DNA from: Bifidobacteriaceae bacterium
GTDB taxonomy: Bacteria > Actinomycetota > Actinomycetes > Actinomycetales > WQXJ01
Assembly: GCA_031257375.1 (NCBI GenBank)
Contig: JAIROU010000307.1
Span: 1-33,399 of the forward strand
Direction of reading: 5' to 3'
DNA: 33,399 nt
The notes beneath the pieces were generated by a model that made no database searches, was not told where the DNA came from, and saw nothing but the letters and a program-made list of their open reading frames with translations. The position numbers were made by a program, and so were the translations under genes. Shown one piece after another: positions 8,613 through 18,558 of the stretch; position 1 is the stretch's first letter, and each line of letters starts with the position of its first letter.

Positions 8613-8844
8613 GCGTCACCTTCCGTAAACTGCCATTGACCACGGACGATGCCGTGCCGGGGCTTTCGTTGTTTGCCGTCAGTTCGCGCAGGCTCGCGTC
8701 CATTCCGTGGGGTTTCCGTGGGGTTCGGGGCACCCGCGGACAGCGGGAAACGGGAAAATGAAGAGCGCCGCGGCCGTGAGGCCTGCGACGCTCTTCCCAA
8801 CCCCGTTGCCGGGGAATTGTGCTTCAACTGTAACCTGGGATGTG

Positions 8845-9639
8845 ATGTTGCCGCAACCAGAACCCAAGCTCGTGCCGGGGCTGCTGGCCATGGTGGCGCC
8901 AGAGCGCCTGCGGAAGTTCCGTCGAGCCGCCCCGGCAGGGGCGCACCGGGCGGCCCTCAGCATGTATCTGGTGGATGCCGAGTTGACCTCGTACTTCCAT
9001 GCGTTGCTGCGGATCGTTGAGGTGCTGTTGCGTGAGGCCATCCACCGGGCGATGCGCGATGCGTTCGGGACACCCAGGTGGTTCGCCGTTCCAAACGTGC
9101 GCGCGCTGCTCGATCCGCGAACCGTCACGGCCCTGGACGACGCGCAGCGAGGCGCCAACCCCAGTGTCCGCGGCACACCCGCCGCAGGCAGTGTCGTGGC
9201 GGGAATGATGTTCGGAACCTGGGTGAACCTCCTTGACACTGGCGCGCGCGGAAATTACGAAGCGGACTTGTGGCGTCCAGTCATTTCCGGGGTATTCCAG
9301 GCTGACCAGCCAACGGCGCCGCATCCGCGGGCTCAGGTTCACGCCCTGGCCAAACGTATGAACTGGGCCAGGAACCGCGTCAACCATTGCGAACCGGTCA
9401 TCTTCGGCTTCCCGCGCAAAGGCCAGATCACTGCCCAGGGTCTGCGGCTGCGGACAACGCCGCACCAACTGCTCGACGATGCCCGGACCTTATGCGGGTT
9501 CATCAGCCCGGAAACTGCGGCATGGCTCGCCGGTTGGCACCAGTTCGAGGACGTGTTGGCAACCCAGCAGGTAGCCGAAGCTTTGCGCTACATCGACCGC
9601 CAGCCCGGAATCGCCCTCCAAGGACGCCGCAGACAATGA
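8845..9639 (+). CDS. Abi_2/AbiD-F-like abortive infection protein (HEPN)
   Basis: AELTSYFHALLRIVEVLLREAIHRAM...FGTWVNLL...RMNWARNRVNHCEPVI (Rx4H motif). Confidence 0.75.
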   Translation: MLPQPEPKLVPGLLAMVAPERLRKFRRAAPAGAHRAALSMYLVDAELTSYFHALLRIVEVLLREAIHRAMRDAFGTPRWFAVPNVRALLDPRTVTALDDAQRGANPSVRGTPAAGSVVAGMMFGTWVNLLDTGARGNYEADLWRPVISGVFQADQPTAPHPRAQVHALAKRMNWARNRVNHCEPVIFGFPRKGQITAQGLRLRTTPHQLLDDARTLCGFISPETAAWLAGWHQFEDVLATQQVAEALRYIDRQPGIALQGRRRQ

Positions 9640-9751
9640 CCGACCAATAGCGCGTGACCTGCGGGCCTGGCTCAGCGCCCTGAACGGCTTACGCAGTCCA
9701 CGACGGGAAGCAAACTCGGCAAGTTTAGCCCGGTGCGCGGGACCAAGACCC

Positions 9752-10924
9752 CTACTTGGCTGCGGCATGTCGCATGCGAAGCTCGGCTCGGTATTCCCGC
9801 CGGACCTGGTCGTAACGAGCGTCGTCAAGTGCCGCCAGGTAGCTCACGGCATCGCCCGACCAACTCGTGGTCTGCGAGCTCATGTGTCGCCAGGCATATC
9901 TGGGCTGGTCCCTTAGTCCTTCTTTCCAGCAAATCGCCTGGTAGTCGCGTGTAGTAAGGTGCCGTCCGTTTCGGCGTTGGTTGACTTTTGCCAGGAGTTC
10001 TGTGGCGCTGTGGGGATGGGTCTCATTGGGGTCGGTCTTCCTGATAGCAACTCTGCCATTGGCCGTCGGTACGACAGCCACGGCTAGGTCGGCACTCGTA
10101 ACCTTCTTGACTGACTGAAGGCTGATGTCATATACCATCGCCACCCTTGCCATATCGCTCCCCGAAGCTTCGGCTTCTGCCAAGAGCTTGCGCAAGTCCT
10201 CAACGAACTCTTGAGCCACAGCGACCATGCGGGCATTCTTGTCTACTCGCATGAAAGACACGGAGTCCGCCGGTGCCGTGGCGGCCAGCGGCAGCAGTTG
10301 CCAAGTGACGGAGTCCGCTAGGTCCTTCCCGAACCTGGCCAGCACGAAATCGCGGTAGTTCAGGACGTTCTGCTGCAGGAACGGGTAGATCAACGCGCCC
10401 AGCCCTTGCGCGTTGTAGAGGTGGATAGCGCGGTCGCGGAACTCGGTCAGCGCGCTGATGTTGGCAGTTAGGGCCGAGCCGTCAATCCGGTCCGGCCACA
10501 GCTTACTGTTGGTGACCCTGACCAAAGCATGCTGAAGCGACACCGATCGGTACTTTTCGCCGCGCTTCGTGCGATAGAAGAGGGACTTGCCAGCTTGTCG
10601 CAGGGCGGCCTTCAAGGCAAGCTCCCAGGCGTTGGTCAGCAGGATGGTCGTAAGGGGCCGCCGAAAAATTAACGTCGCGCGGCGCGCCCTGGGCGGGCGC
10701 CCGGCGGCGCCGCAGGCCGCGCCCACGTAGCCCAGCTACGAGGGCGGACCTGCGGCTTGCCGGCCATCCCGCCCAGAACCCGCCGCCACGACGTTAATTT
10801 TCCGGCGGCCCCTAACCTCTTCCCGGTAGGCGATCTGAGGCTTGTTGTAGATCTCAATCGCGGACAACATGGCAGAGAGTGAGTTTGCAACCAATCGCCT
10901 GCTCGACACATACGGGGCCGACAT
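9752..10924 (-). pseudogene. DUF3644-family gene interrupted by a small palindromic element
   Basis: N-part MSAPYVSSRRLVANSLSAMLSAIEIYNKPQIAYREEV and C-part TTILLTNAWELALKAALRQAGKSLFYRTKRG in the same frame, separated by the insert with in-frame TAG at 10736-10738. Confidence 0.75.
10654..10812. mobile_element. MITE-like imperfect palindrome, 159 bp, flanked by TAA direct repeats
   Basis: Ends ggggccgccgaaaaattaacgtcg / cgacgttaattttccggcggcccc (one mismatch over 24 bp); flanks cgTAA and TAAcct. Confidence 0.75.
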
Positions 10925-10939
10925 AGCGCTCTCCTTCGA

Positions 10940-13717
10940 TCAGAACAGGGCTGGGTCGGATTGGTTGGTCAGTTTCGCGTACCGGCGCAAGAGGATACGT
11001 CTTCGGTCGTCGTTGGACGCGCCTTCGGGCACTCGGAACGCATCATCTATCACGGCGTCGACCGTGGCATGGGCTACGAGGACATCTCGCGGCTCGCGCC
11101 CGGCAGCGTAGAGGTCGGCAAGCGACATCTCATACCGCGTCTCATACCGCGTCCGTGCGTCAACGATGGCCCTGGCGCCCTCGATCAACGCCCCCCTTTG
11201 CCTCTCGGTCAGAGTTGGCAGCGGGAACGAGTTGTATGTGAAGGTATTGGAGAACCGCAGGTCGGACTTGATGCGCCCGCCGACGGCCCGCATCCACTGG
11301 ATGAACATCGTGGACGACAGCACGGCGAAGACGAAGCCATCAGGATCGGGAGTCATCGCGTTGGCGTCCCCGCAGATCACTTCTGGCCCAAACCTTGCCG
11401 CCAGGAAGAAGCGGCGGTTCTCACCGACGTGGCGCGGGATCGCCAGGTAGCTGGTCTCTGGTTGCCGCCGCTCGTCGAAGAGCCAGGCTGTCGCCGCCTT
11501 CTTGCGTGTAGGAGCTTTGGCACTGGCAGACCGGAAAGCCTTCACTGCGGAGACTCTGGAGGCGAGTAGCTGTGAACTCGCGATCTCTTCCGGAGTCGCG
11601 CTTTCCAGCCAAAGGCACCACCGGTTGATTCCGTGCAGGAGCTCCCGCGCGCCGACGAACCGGCGAACGAAGCGCCGGGCGATCGGATCTGCTTGTGCAG
11701 TGGCGAGCGATTCCCCGTCGAGGAAAAAGTTCCCATCGTCGGTCGGCTGGCTGCCTTTGGTGACTGTGGGGAGCCGCGCCCCGAGCGGGGCACCCGCACT
11801 GCTTATGTAGATCATCGGCGCGTCCGCGATCAGGTAGGCGTTGATCTGGGCGGCGTCTGTCCGGACCTGTTTGCCTTGGCCGTCTTCGCCATAGGTCCAG
11901 AGCACCGGTTTGGGTGTCGCGGATCTGTCGAAGCCGATGATTGAGACGTGCACAGCCGCCCCGTCTGCCGCCTCGGTCGCCCAGCGGAAAGAACGGTGGG
12001 CGAATCGGCAGCGCCACCCGTTTGCCGTTATGGGCCGCCACAGATATTCAGCGCCTTCGCCCGTGCAGATGGAGTTGGTGGAGACGAAGCCCCAGCGAGC
12101 CTTGTGATCGCCGTAGTAGTCGATCACCTTGGCGTACCAGCAGGTCACATAGTCTAAGTAGCCGTTGTAACGGGTGCCCCAGACGGTCTGAGCTTCAGCC
12201 TTCTGGGTTGCGGTCTTGGTGTATTGTCCGACGAAGGGCGGGTTGCCGACGATTATCACCTGGTCGGATGGGGGAACGATGGCCGCCCAGTCCTCGCGCA
12301 GGGCGTTGCCGTGGATGATGGTGGGGGCCAGTTTGATGGGGAGCCGGTGCGGAGCGGTGCCGAACTCTTCTTCCATTTGCTGGTTGGCCAGGTGGTCTAC
12401 CAGGAGCATGGCGGTCTCAGCGATGCGGGCGGGCCATTCCTCGATCTCTATGCCAAAGAAGTGGTCGATGGTGACGCAGACGTACTGGCTGACGTCAAGG
12501 ACGCCTTGGGCGAGGTTGCCCCTCTCGCTGTTGACCTTGCCGTCCGCCATGTCGAGGTTGCGGCGGTGAACCAGTGCCCGCAGTTCGATGGAGCGCAGTT
12601 CGCGGTAGGCGACCACCAGGAAGTTGCCGCAACCGCAGGCCGGGTCCATGACCCGGAGCGCCTTGAGGTCGTCTAACAGGCGGGTGAGCTGGCCCTTGTC
12701 GTGCTTCGCCCGCTCCAGCCGGTCTTCGAGTTCGTCCAGGAACAGCGGGCGCAGGGTGCGCAGGATGTTCGTCTCGGTGGTGTAGTGCTCGCCCATCTTG
12801 CGGCGGGCCTTCTTGTCCTTCACCGTCTGGAACATGGAACCGAAGATCGCCGGCGAGATAACAGACCAGTCGAAGTCGCAGGCGCCGAGCAGGGCAGCGC
12901 GGAAGCCTTCGCCTAGCTGCGGCAGGTCCAGCGGCTCGCTGAACAGGCCGCCGTTGATGTACGGCAGGCGGTGTAGCGGATGGCCATCATCAATGCCGCG
13001 TTCTGTCTCGGCCTGGTTGGCCAGCGCGAACACCTCAAGGAGTCCCGTATGCAGGTTTTCATCCGTGGTGTGCCGGTCGATGTATGCCTTGAAGATGTCG
13101 GAGCGGTTCTGGCCCCACATGGTGGTGTCGTCGCCGAACAGCAGGAACAGGAGCCGCGCCAGCAGCAGGGTGGCCTGGCCGCCTGTCACGCCGACGGTCT
13201 CCAGGTTCCCGTAGAGCGTGCCCATGAGCTTGGCGGCTTTGCTCGACTCGGATTCAATCTGGACGTCAAAGGCCTCCCGCATGCGCCCCAGCAGCGCGAC
13301 CAGCGTCGGCGGTTGCTTGATGTCGATCTCTATCGCCCCAAGCTTTTGTTCAAGGTCTTGGTTCCGCTCTCCCACCACATACCGGTGCACCATGAGCTTG
13401 GCGTTTATCCCGCCGGTCTGCGAGCGCCGGGGCCAGCGCCAGTCCTGGTAGCCGTCACCGCAGAAAATGAGCAGCCGCTCCTGGCTCTCCTTGCCGACCA
13501 CCGCGTCGATCTGCCGTTGGACTCTTCGGGGCGGCGCCTGGTCGCACACCCAGACCCGGAGACCCTTGTACGATGCCGCCGGGTCAAGCTTGTACGTGGT
13601 GCCCTCGGCCCAGACGGTGAGCGGTTCGCGATCCGGGTTGTTCCAGCCCAGTCGCTTGATGAAGAGCGAGCGGAAGCGGCCGGCGTCTACCAGTTCCAAG
13701 ATGCTGCCGCCGCTCAT
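10940..13717 (-). CDS. Large MmeI-like / class I SAM-dependent DNA methyltransferase (probable N6-adenine)
   Basis: VMDPACGCGNFLVVAYREL (motif I), VIIVGNPPFVGQ (motif IV), MGEHYTTETNILRTL. Confidence 0.85.
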   Translation of the reverse strand: MSGGSILELVDAGRFRSLFIKRLGWNNPDREPLTVWAEGTTYKLDPAASYKGLRVWVCDQAPPRRVQRQIDAVVGKESQERLLIFCGDGYQDWRWPRRSQTGGINAKLMVHRYVVGERNQDLEQKLGAIEIDIKQPPTLVALLGRMREAFDVQIESESSKAAKLMGTLYGNLETVGVTGGQATLLLARLLFLLFGDDTTMWGQNRSDIFKAYIDRHTTDENLHTGLLEVFALANQAETERGIDDGHPLHRLPYINGGLFSEPLDLPQLGEGFRAALLGACDFDWSVISPAIFGSMFQTVKDKKARRKMGEHYTTETNILRTLRPLFLDELEDRLERAKHDKGQLTRLLDDLKALRVMDPACGCGNFLVVAYRELRSIELRALVHRRNLDMADGKVNSERGNLAQGVLDVSQYVCVTIDHFFGIEIEEWPARIAETAMLLVDHLANQQMEEEFGTAPHRLPIKLAPTIIHGNALREDWAAIVPPSDQVIIVGNPPFVGQYTKTATQKAEAQTVWGTRYNGYLDYVTCWYAKVIDYYGDHKARWGFVSTNSICTGEGAEYLWRPITANGWRCRFAHRSFRWATEAADGAAVHVSIIGFDRSATPKPVLWTYGEDGQGKQVRTDAAQINAYLIADAPMIYISSAGAPLGARLPTVTKGSQPTDDGNFFLDGESLATAQADPIARRFVRRFVGARELLHGINRWCLWLESATPEEIASSQLLASRVSAVKAFRSASAKAPTRKKAATAWLFDERRQPETSYLAIPRHVGENRRFFLAARFGPEVICGDANAMTPDPDGFVFAVLSSTMFIQWMRAVGGRIKSDLRFSNTFTYNSFPLPTLTERQRGALIEGARAIVDARTRYETRYEMSLADLYAAGREPRDVLVAHATVDAVIDDAFRVPEGASNDDRRRILLRRYAKLTNQSDPALF

Positions 13718-16700
13718 GGCGCCACGCCCATCGTCGTGATGATCCGCACCGGGTCTTCGCCCGCCTTGGTGGGGATGACCAACTTGCCATCGGAGTGAAG
13801 ACTCCCCAGCAGCGCGAACAGGTCTATGTCGCTGACCCCGTTGCGGATGGCTCGGCGCAGGCGCGTCTCAGCCAGGCCGGTCAACGGGTGTTGGTAAAGG
13901 GCCTCCAACGCCAAATGGCCTTCATCGTCGGTGTTCGCGGGTTGGAGCGGCTCTCCGAGCCGCGTCCAAACCCGCTTGCGGACCCCGCGCAGACGCCCTG
14001 AGGCGGTGGCGGCTTTGGTCAAGTCGCCGCGGACCATCGTTTCAACAAGCGAGTCGTGGTCTTCCCTGAGCGGCTGTCCGGGCTCGTGCGGGTCGGCCCG
14101 GAACAAGGCGAGCGCCTCATGGCCGGTGAGGTGACGCGGGGCTAGGCCCGGCCCGCAGAACGCGAACCCGTCCACGCCGTTGGCGGAGCGCACGTAACAC
14201 CCCACCCCATCGGCCTGCTCGCCGAGCCGTTTGGCACGGGTCGCATCCACCATGTCCGGCATCGCCGGGGTGCGCTTGGCCAGTTCCGGCTCGCGTTCCA
14301 CCGCTTGACTCCAATACTGGTAGGCGAGCGAAGAGGCGTCCACGTCCTCGTCGGTGGCGATCTCATCCAGCTTGCCGTTGTACAAGTCTTCGATGATCTG
14401 GGTCTCGTCGGCGGAGCCGAAGAACTGCTCATCGGAGCCGAACGCCTGGGCGTTGGCGGCCAGGCGGTTCCCGATCCGCTGCCTAAGCGAGATCACATTA
14501 TCGACGCTCTCATGGAAGAAGGAGTAGATCACCACCTCAGCCGACCGCTGGCCGATCCGGTCGACCCGCCCGGCGCGTTGGATCAGACGGATGATGGCCC
14601 AAGGTAAGTCGAAATTCACCACGACGTGGGCGTCCTGGAGGTTCTGGCCCTCCGAGAGCACGTCGGTCGCCACCAACACGCGCAACTCGCCTTGATTCGC
14701 CACTGCTCTCTCGCCCGCAGCGCCGTTGGAGCAGGGAGCGAACCTCGCCGCCAACAAGGTCGGGTTCTCACTGTCTCCCGTCGCCACACCAACCTTCGCG
14801 ATGCCTGCGACCTCAAGCTGTTTGCCGAGGTAGACGGCAGTGTCCTGGTACTCGGTGAAGATCAGCACCTTCTCCTGCGGGTGGTCGACCTTGAGCAGCC
14901 TCACCAGTTCATTCAGCTTCGAGTCGGCCCCGGCGGTCCACGGCCCGTACCAGTCCAGCAACTCTCTGATGGCCGCGCTGTCGTGCGCGATGTCGGCCGC
15001 AAGCCGACCCGAGAACAATTCGGCTCGCACCCACTCCACGCCGCTGGGGTCGGATTGCCGAAGGGCCTCATATGCGGCGCCCGGATCAGCCTCGCCTGCC
15101 GCGTCGCCGTCCAACGTGCCGTCGGCGTCATCGTCCAAGCTCAGGGCGGAGATGTCGCCTGTTGGCACGGGCAGCCCGTCGGACAGCGCGTGCAACCATA
15201 GATCGTTGCGGGCCAGGTGCCGCCGGAGCGAAAGCTCGAAGGAGAACCCGCAAGACGACAGCCGCTTATACAAGGTGGTCCTGACAAACCCAGCCACATG
15301 CCCCCTACCGCGGGTGACGCGGTCGAAAAACTCCAGCTCTGCGTCGGTCGGTTTGACGGTGCGCAGCACATACTGACCAAGCTGATAGCGGGGCAGCTTC
15401 AGAGACAAGATCGCGTCGAGCGTCGCATCGGAGGCCATCTTGGTTGCGGGGTCGTCCGGGCCGAATGAGTGGTCTACGGGTCTTGGGCTACGACTGGGGA
15501 ATGTGAAGCGGCTGCCGTCTGTGAACTCCAGGTACCGCTCGCCTGTGGCCAAATCGGTCTTGGAGTAGCTGGATTCAATAAACGAGCGGGTTCGTCTGAC
15601 CAAATGCTCTGACATCAGCCGCTTCCAATCGTCGGCGTCCTCGGATTTGCGGAACGCAGCCAAGGTGGTGGTCTTGGAGTCCACACTGTCGGCGATGTTC
15701 GGGTCTTCGCGCAGGGCGTTCAGGGGCGCTATTCCGAGGTCGTCGTCATCGTCCACATACAGAGCGAGTTGGTTGGCGACATCGGCGAACCGGATGTTGA
15801 ACGGTGTCGCCGTGAGCAGCAACACCTTCGATTCGTTGCGTTGGATGTAATCACGGATCGCCTGATAATCCTGGCGCCGGTCGTTTCGCAGCGTATGAGA
15901 CTCGTCGGCGATGACGAACGGATAGCGGCGCAGCTCCGGCAACACTTTTCCGGCCATCGAGTAGGGCACCACACGGCCGTGCAAGTCGTATTCTTCCAAG
16001 TGGTCCTCCCACATCCGTTGCAGATTCTTCGGGCAAAGGACCAATGGCTGGTAGCCATGCTCGTCGCGGAGCATCAGCGCTACCGCGATGGCCGTCAAGG
16101 TTTTCCCCAGGCCGACCACGTCGCCGAGCATCGCGCCGCGTCGGTTCATGATCCGCCGGGCGAGCGTGCGCACGGCAGTGGTCTGGTAGTCCAGGAGGGT
16201 TCCGGCGATCTGCTGGGGAACCGAGTACTCCGCCAGGCCGTCGCGAACATCGCGGGACAAGTCGTAGCAAAGCTTCAGGAACACGTCGTACGGCCGCCGA
16301 GGGCTCGGCGCCGCCCAGGACTCGTCAATCAAGTCCAGGATGTCATCTGTGACATCGAGAGAGAACCTGTCGTTCCAGCGGTCCTCGAACCACCGAGCCA
16401 AGTCCGCCGCCCCCTGATTGTCCAGCACGTCAACGTTCAATTCGTAGTTCGAGGTCAGTCCCGGATACGTCAGGTTCGACGAGCCCACAAAACCGACAAT
16501 CGGACTGTTCACGCTGGCGGGCTTGTGGAAGATGTAGGCCTTGCCGTGCAGCGGGCGGGCTGTGAAAACTTTGACTTGGACCTTTCCCGACTTGATCTGG
16601 GCACGCAGCGCTTGCAGGGTCTGGCGGTCATCCGGGGTCGGAAGGCCCCGCATCAGCTGGGTCCTTAGATGCTCAACCAACTCCCCGCAGCGCGCCATCG

Positions 16701-16980
16701 CTGTGGAACCGTCAGCGTCGAAGACGCGGCGTCCGTCAACACAAGCCTGCAACCCGTCCAACGCCTCGCGGTGCGCGGTGCCCGTCGCCATGCCGATCAG
16801 CACACGCGCAACCGGGTCGTCGCCAGCGGGACGGTTGTCCACCAGCGGAGCGAATGTGCCCCACCCGCGGAGGTTGAAGTAGCCGACCGCCACGTCCATC
16901 CGCTCGAACCCGTCTTCGAACGTAGCCACCAAGTGTTTGCCGAGTTCGTTGCCCTTGATGTTGTCGAGAATGCGGGTCAC
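13714..16980 (-). CDS. PLD-nuclease-domain SNF2-family helicase
   Basis: LHGKAYIFHKP...GSSNLTYPGLTSNYEL (PLD); GAMLGDVVGLGKTLTA, IADESHTLRNDR, LLTATPFN, VLVATDVLSEGQNLQ, RLIQRAGRVDRIGQ (SF2); likely GTG start at 16980; 4-nt overlap with the MTase gene. Confidence 0.9.
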   Translation of the reverse strand: MTRILDNIKGNELGKHLVATFEDGFERMDVAVGYFNLRGWGTFAPLVDNRPAGDDPVARVLIGMATGTAHREALDGLQACVDGRRVFDADGSTAMARCGELVEHLRTQLMRGLPTPDDRQTLQALRAQIKSGKVQVKVFTARPLHGKAYIFHKPASVNSPIVGFVGSSNLTYPGLTSNYELNVDVLDNQGAADLARWFEDRWNDRFSLDVTDDILDLIDESWAAPSPRRPYDVFLKLCYDLSRDVRDGLAEYSVPQQIAGTLLDYQTTAVRTLARRIMNRRGAMLGDVVGLGKTLTAIAVALMLRDEHGYQPLVLCPKNLQRMWEDHLEEYDLHGRVVPYSMAGKVLPELRRYPFVIADESHTLRNDRRQDYQAIRDYIQRNESKVLLLTATPFNIRFADVANQLALYVDDDDDLGIAPLNALREDPNIADSVDSKTTTLAAFRKSEDADDWKRLMSEHLVRRTRSFIESSYSKTDLATGERYLEFTDGSRFTFPSRSPRPVDHSFGPDDPATKMASDATLDAILSLKLPRYQLGQYVLRTVKPTDAELEFFDRVTRGRGHVAGFVRTTLYKRLSSCGFSFELSLRRHLARNDLWLHALSDGLPVPTGDISALSLDDDADGTLDGDAAGEADPGAAYEALRQSDPSGVEWVRAELFSGRLAADIAHDSAAIRELLDWYGPWTAGADSKLNELVRLLKVDHPQEKVLIFTEYQDTAVYLGKQLEVAGIAKVGVATGDSENPTLLAARFAPCSNGAAGERAVANQGELRVLVATDVLSEGQNLQDAHVVVNFDLPWAIIRLIQRAGRVDRIGQRSAEVVIYSFFHESVDNVISLRQRIGNRLAANAQAFGSDEQFFGSADETQIIEDLYNGKLDEIATDEDVDASSLAYQYWSQAVEREPELAKRTPAMPDMVDATRAKRLGEQADGVGCYVRSANGVDGFAFCGPGLAPRHLTGHEALALFRADPHEPGQPLREDHDSLVETMVRGDLTKAATASGRLRGVRKRVWTRLGEPLQPANTDDEGHLALEALYQHPLTGLAETRLRRAIRNGVSDIDLFALLGSLHSDGKLVIPTKAGEDPVRIITTMGVAP

Positions 16981-17092
16981 ACGTAAATGTTCCCACCCGC
17001 CGTGACCGCCCCGCCACCTGCGACCCAACGCCTGAGGCGACAGAGCATAGGCCGTCGCGGGGATGCCGATCGGCGCGTCTCACAAGTCCGGC

Positions 17093-17632
17093 TCAGATGA
17101 GCTGTACTCGCGCACGGGTTGAGCTGCCCGGTGTGAGGCCGCCATTGTCGGTGCTGATGGTTCGGATGGCGGCTGTGGGGCGGCGTCGAGACGTCAGTCG
17201 GCTGGGGTCGTGTTCGACGCTCCCCTCCCTGCGGTCGGCCTGGTCAAGGGCTGGGTCGTATGCTGGTCGGGTCGCCGCCGGGCCGCTAGCAGCCGCTTTG
17301 GCCAAGGCTGTGAGTGCCGCCTGGGCATCCGGCCTAGCGAGCACGGCGGCGTAGATCTCGCGGGCGCGGTCGCCTTGCTCGGTGCCTTGCCTACGGTAGG
17401 CGTCGCGGTTGGCGCGTGGGTTCCCCAACTCCGGCAGGTGCTCGTAGCCGATGCCGTGTTCGGCCAGCTTCTCGGCCAGTTTCCGCTTCGAGAACCCCGG
17501 CTTGCGGGACAGCGGCGTCAGCCTTACATCGAACACCACCGACACACCTGAGGAGACCAGGTCAGCGATGACCTCTTCAACCGCGCAGCCCTCGTAGCCC
17601 ACGCCGACCAATCCACCCGGTTCACGGGTCAT
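17093..17632 (-). CDS. DUF488-family protein
   Basis: GYEGCAVEEVIADLVSSGVSVVFDVRLTPLSRKPGFSKRKLAEKLAEHGIGYEHLPELGNPRANR; C-terminus atypical. Confidence 0.75.
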   Translation of the reverse strand: MTREPGGLVGVGYEGCAVEEVIADLVSSGVSVVFDVRLTPLSRKPGFSKRKLAEKLAEHGIGYEHLPELGNPRANRDAYRRQGTEQGDRAREIYAAVLARPDAQAALTALAKAAASGPAATRPAYDPALDQADRREGSVEHDPSRLTSRRRPTAAIRTISTDNGGLTPGSSTRARVQLI

Positions 17633-17714
17633 CGCTGCCCTGCTCCCACCTTGCGGAAGCTCGGGGTAATCCCGGCTAGGCCGCATGCGTTGTGGCACGA
17701 ATAATCCTCTCGCC

Positions 17715-18110
17715 TCAAGGGCAACCATGGTCTCTCTTACGCTGGTCAAAGGCCCAGAGCGGGGCCCGGCGCGGTCCAGGGCGCCGGGGTCGGCTGGTTC
17801 GAGCCAGTGTATCGCGCATGAAGCGCATGTCTGGCGCGGGCAGCGTGGGCGCGTTCGATGTGGCTCGCACGCCGGCCGCTGTGGGTTCGGCCGCGCCGGG
17901 GAACCCAGCGGTGTGCGCGGCATCGTTCTCAGTGGTGGCGACGTAGGCGGTGTTGGCGCGCCGGCTGCGGGTCAAGGCGACGTAGAGGGTTTCCCTGGTC
18001 GCCTGCGTGGTGATGATGGCGTGGGCGGTGTCTGTGGTGACGCCTTGGGACCTGTGCGCCGTGGTCGCGTAACCCAAATCCAATCGATCGGCCACAGAGG
18101 AGGCGGGCGG
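17715..18110 (-). pseudogene. 3' remnant of a MobF-type (TraA/TrwC-like) relaxase-helicase
   Basis: DRLDLGYATTAHRSQGVTTDTAHAIITTQATRETLYVALTRSRRANTAYV (C-terminal helicase motifs); upstream body absent. Confidence 0.65.
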
Positions 18111-18144
18111 CACGACGGCTGCCCCGGCTTTGCGGCCGACCCGC

Positions 18145-18375
18145 CGCTTCCGCAAGACCGTGGGCACTGCCACCGCTCGGGCGCTCGGCGCGGAAGCCGC
18201 CGCCCAACAGCTAGCCCACACCGACCCAGCGCTCACCAGGCGCCACTACATCGAACAGCCAGACGAGGGGCCCGACGTCCGGGAAACCCTGGGCGGCTTC
18301 AGCATCCAGAGCGGGGTGTCTCCAACCGCCCCAAATCCCACAATACGGTCCAGCGGTCCCGCTTTGGGCCTCTGA
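18145..18375 (+). pseudogene. 3' remnant of a tyrosine integrase
   Basis: RFRKTVGTATARALGAEAAAQQLAHTDPALTRRHYIEQPDEGPDVRETLGGF (Arg/His box region and terminal Tyr). Confidence 0.7.
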
Positions 18376-18558
18376 CCTGGGGGATTGGTCGCGGAAGAAG
18401 GGAGAGAACCAACAACTGGGTTCTGCGCGATGCCAGGTGGTGCGACGGAGGCGACTCGCAGCACAGGCTGGACCCTACGTGATCGCACCTGGCCGGTCTC
18501 CGTGAACATCACAGGACCTTAGTTGTCGTTTTGGTTGCTGTTCCGGTAGTCTTGGCGT

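Noticed and set aside
11421-12041. ORFs antisense to or overlapping the MTase and helicase genes (e.g. 12980-13798, 15769-16668)
   Set aside because: Opposite-strand artefacts of high GC; the main frames carry clear catalytic motifs
9752-17632. Classical DISARM or BREX system
   Set aside because: Composition partly similar, but no DrmA/DrmB (DUF1998), PglZ, BrxC or BrxL-like protein seen in the window
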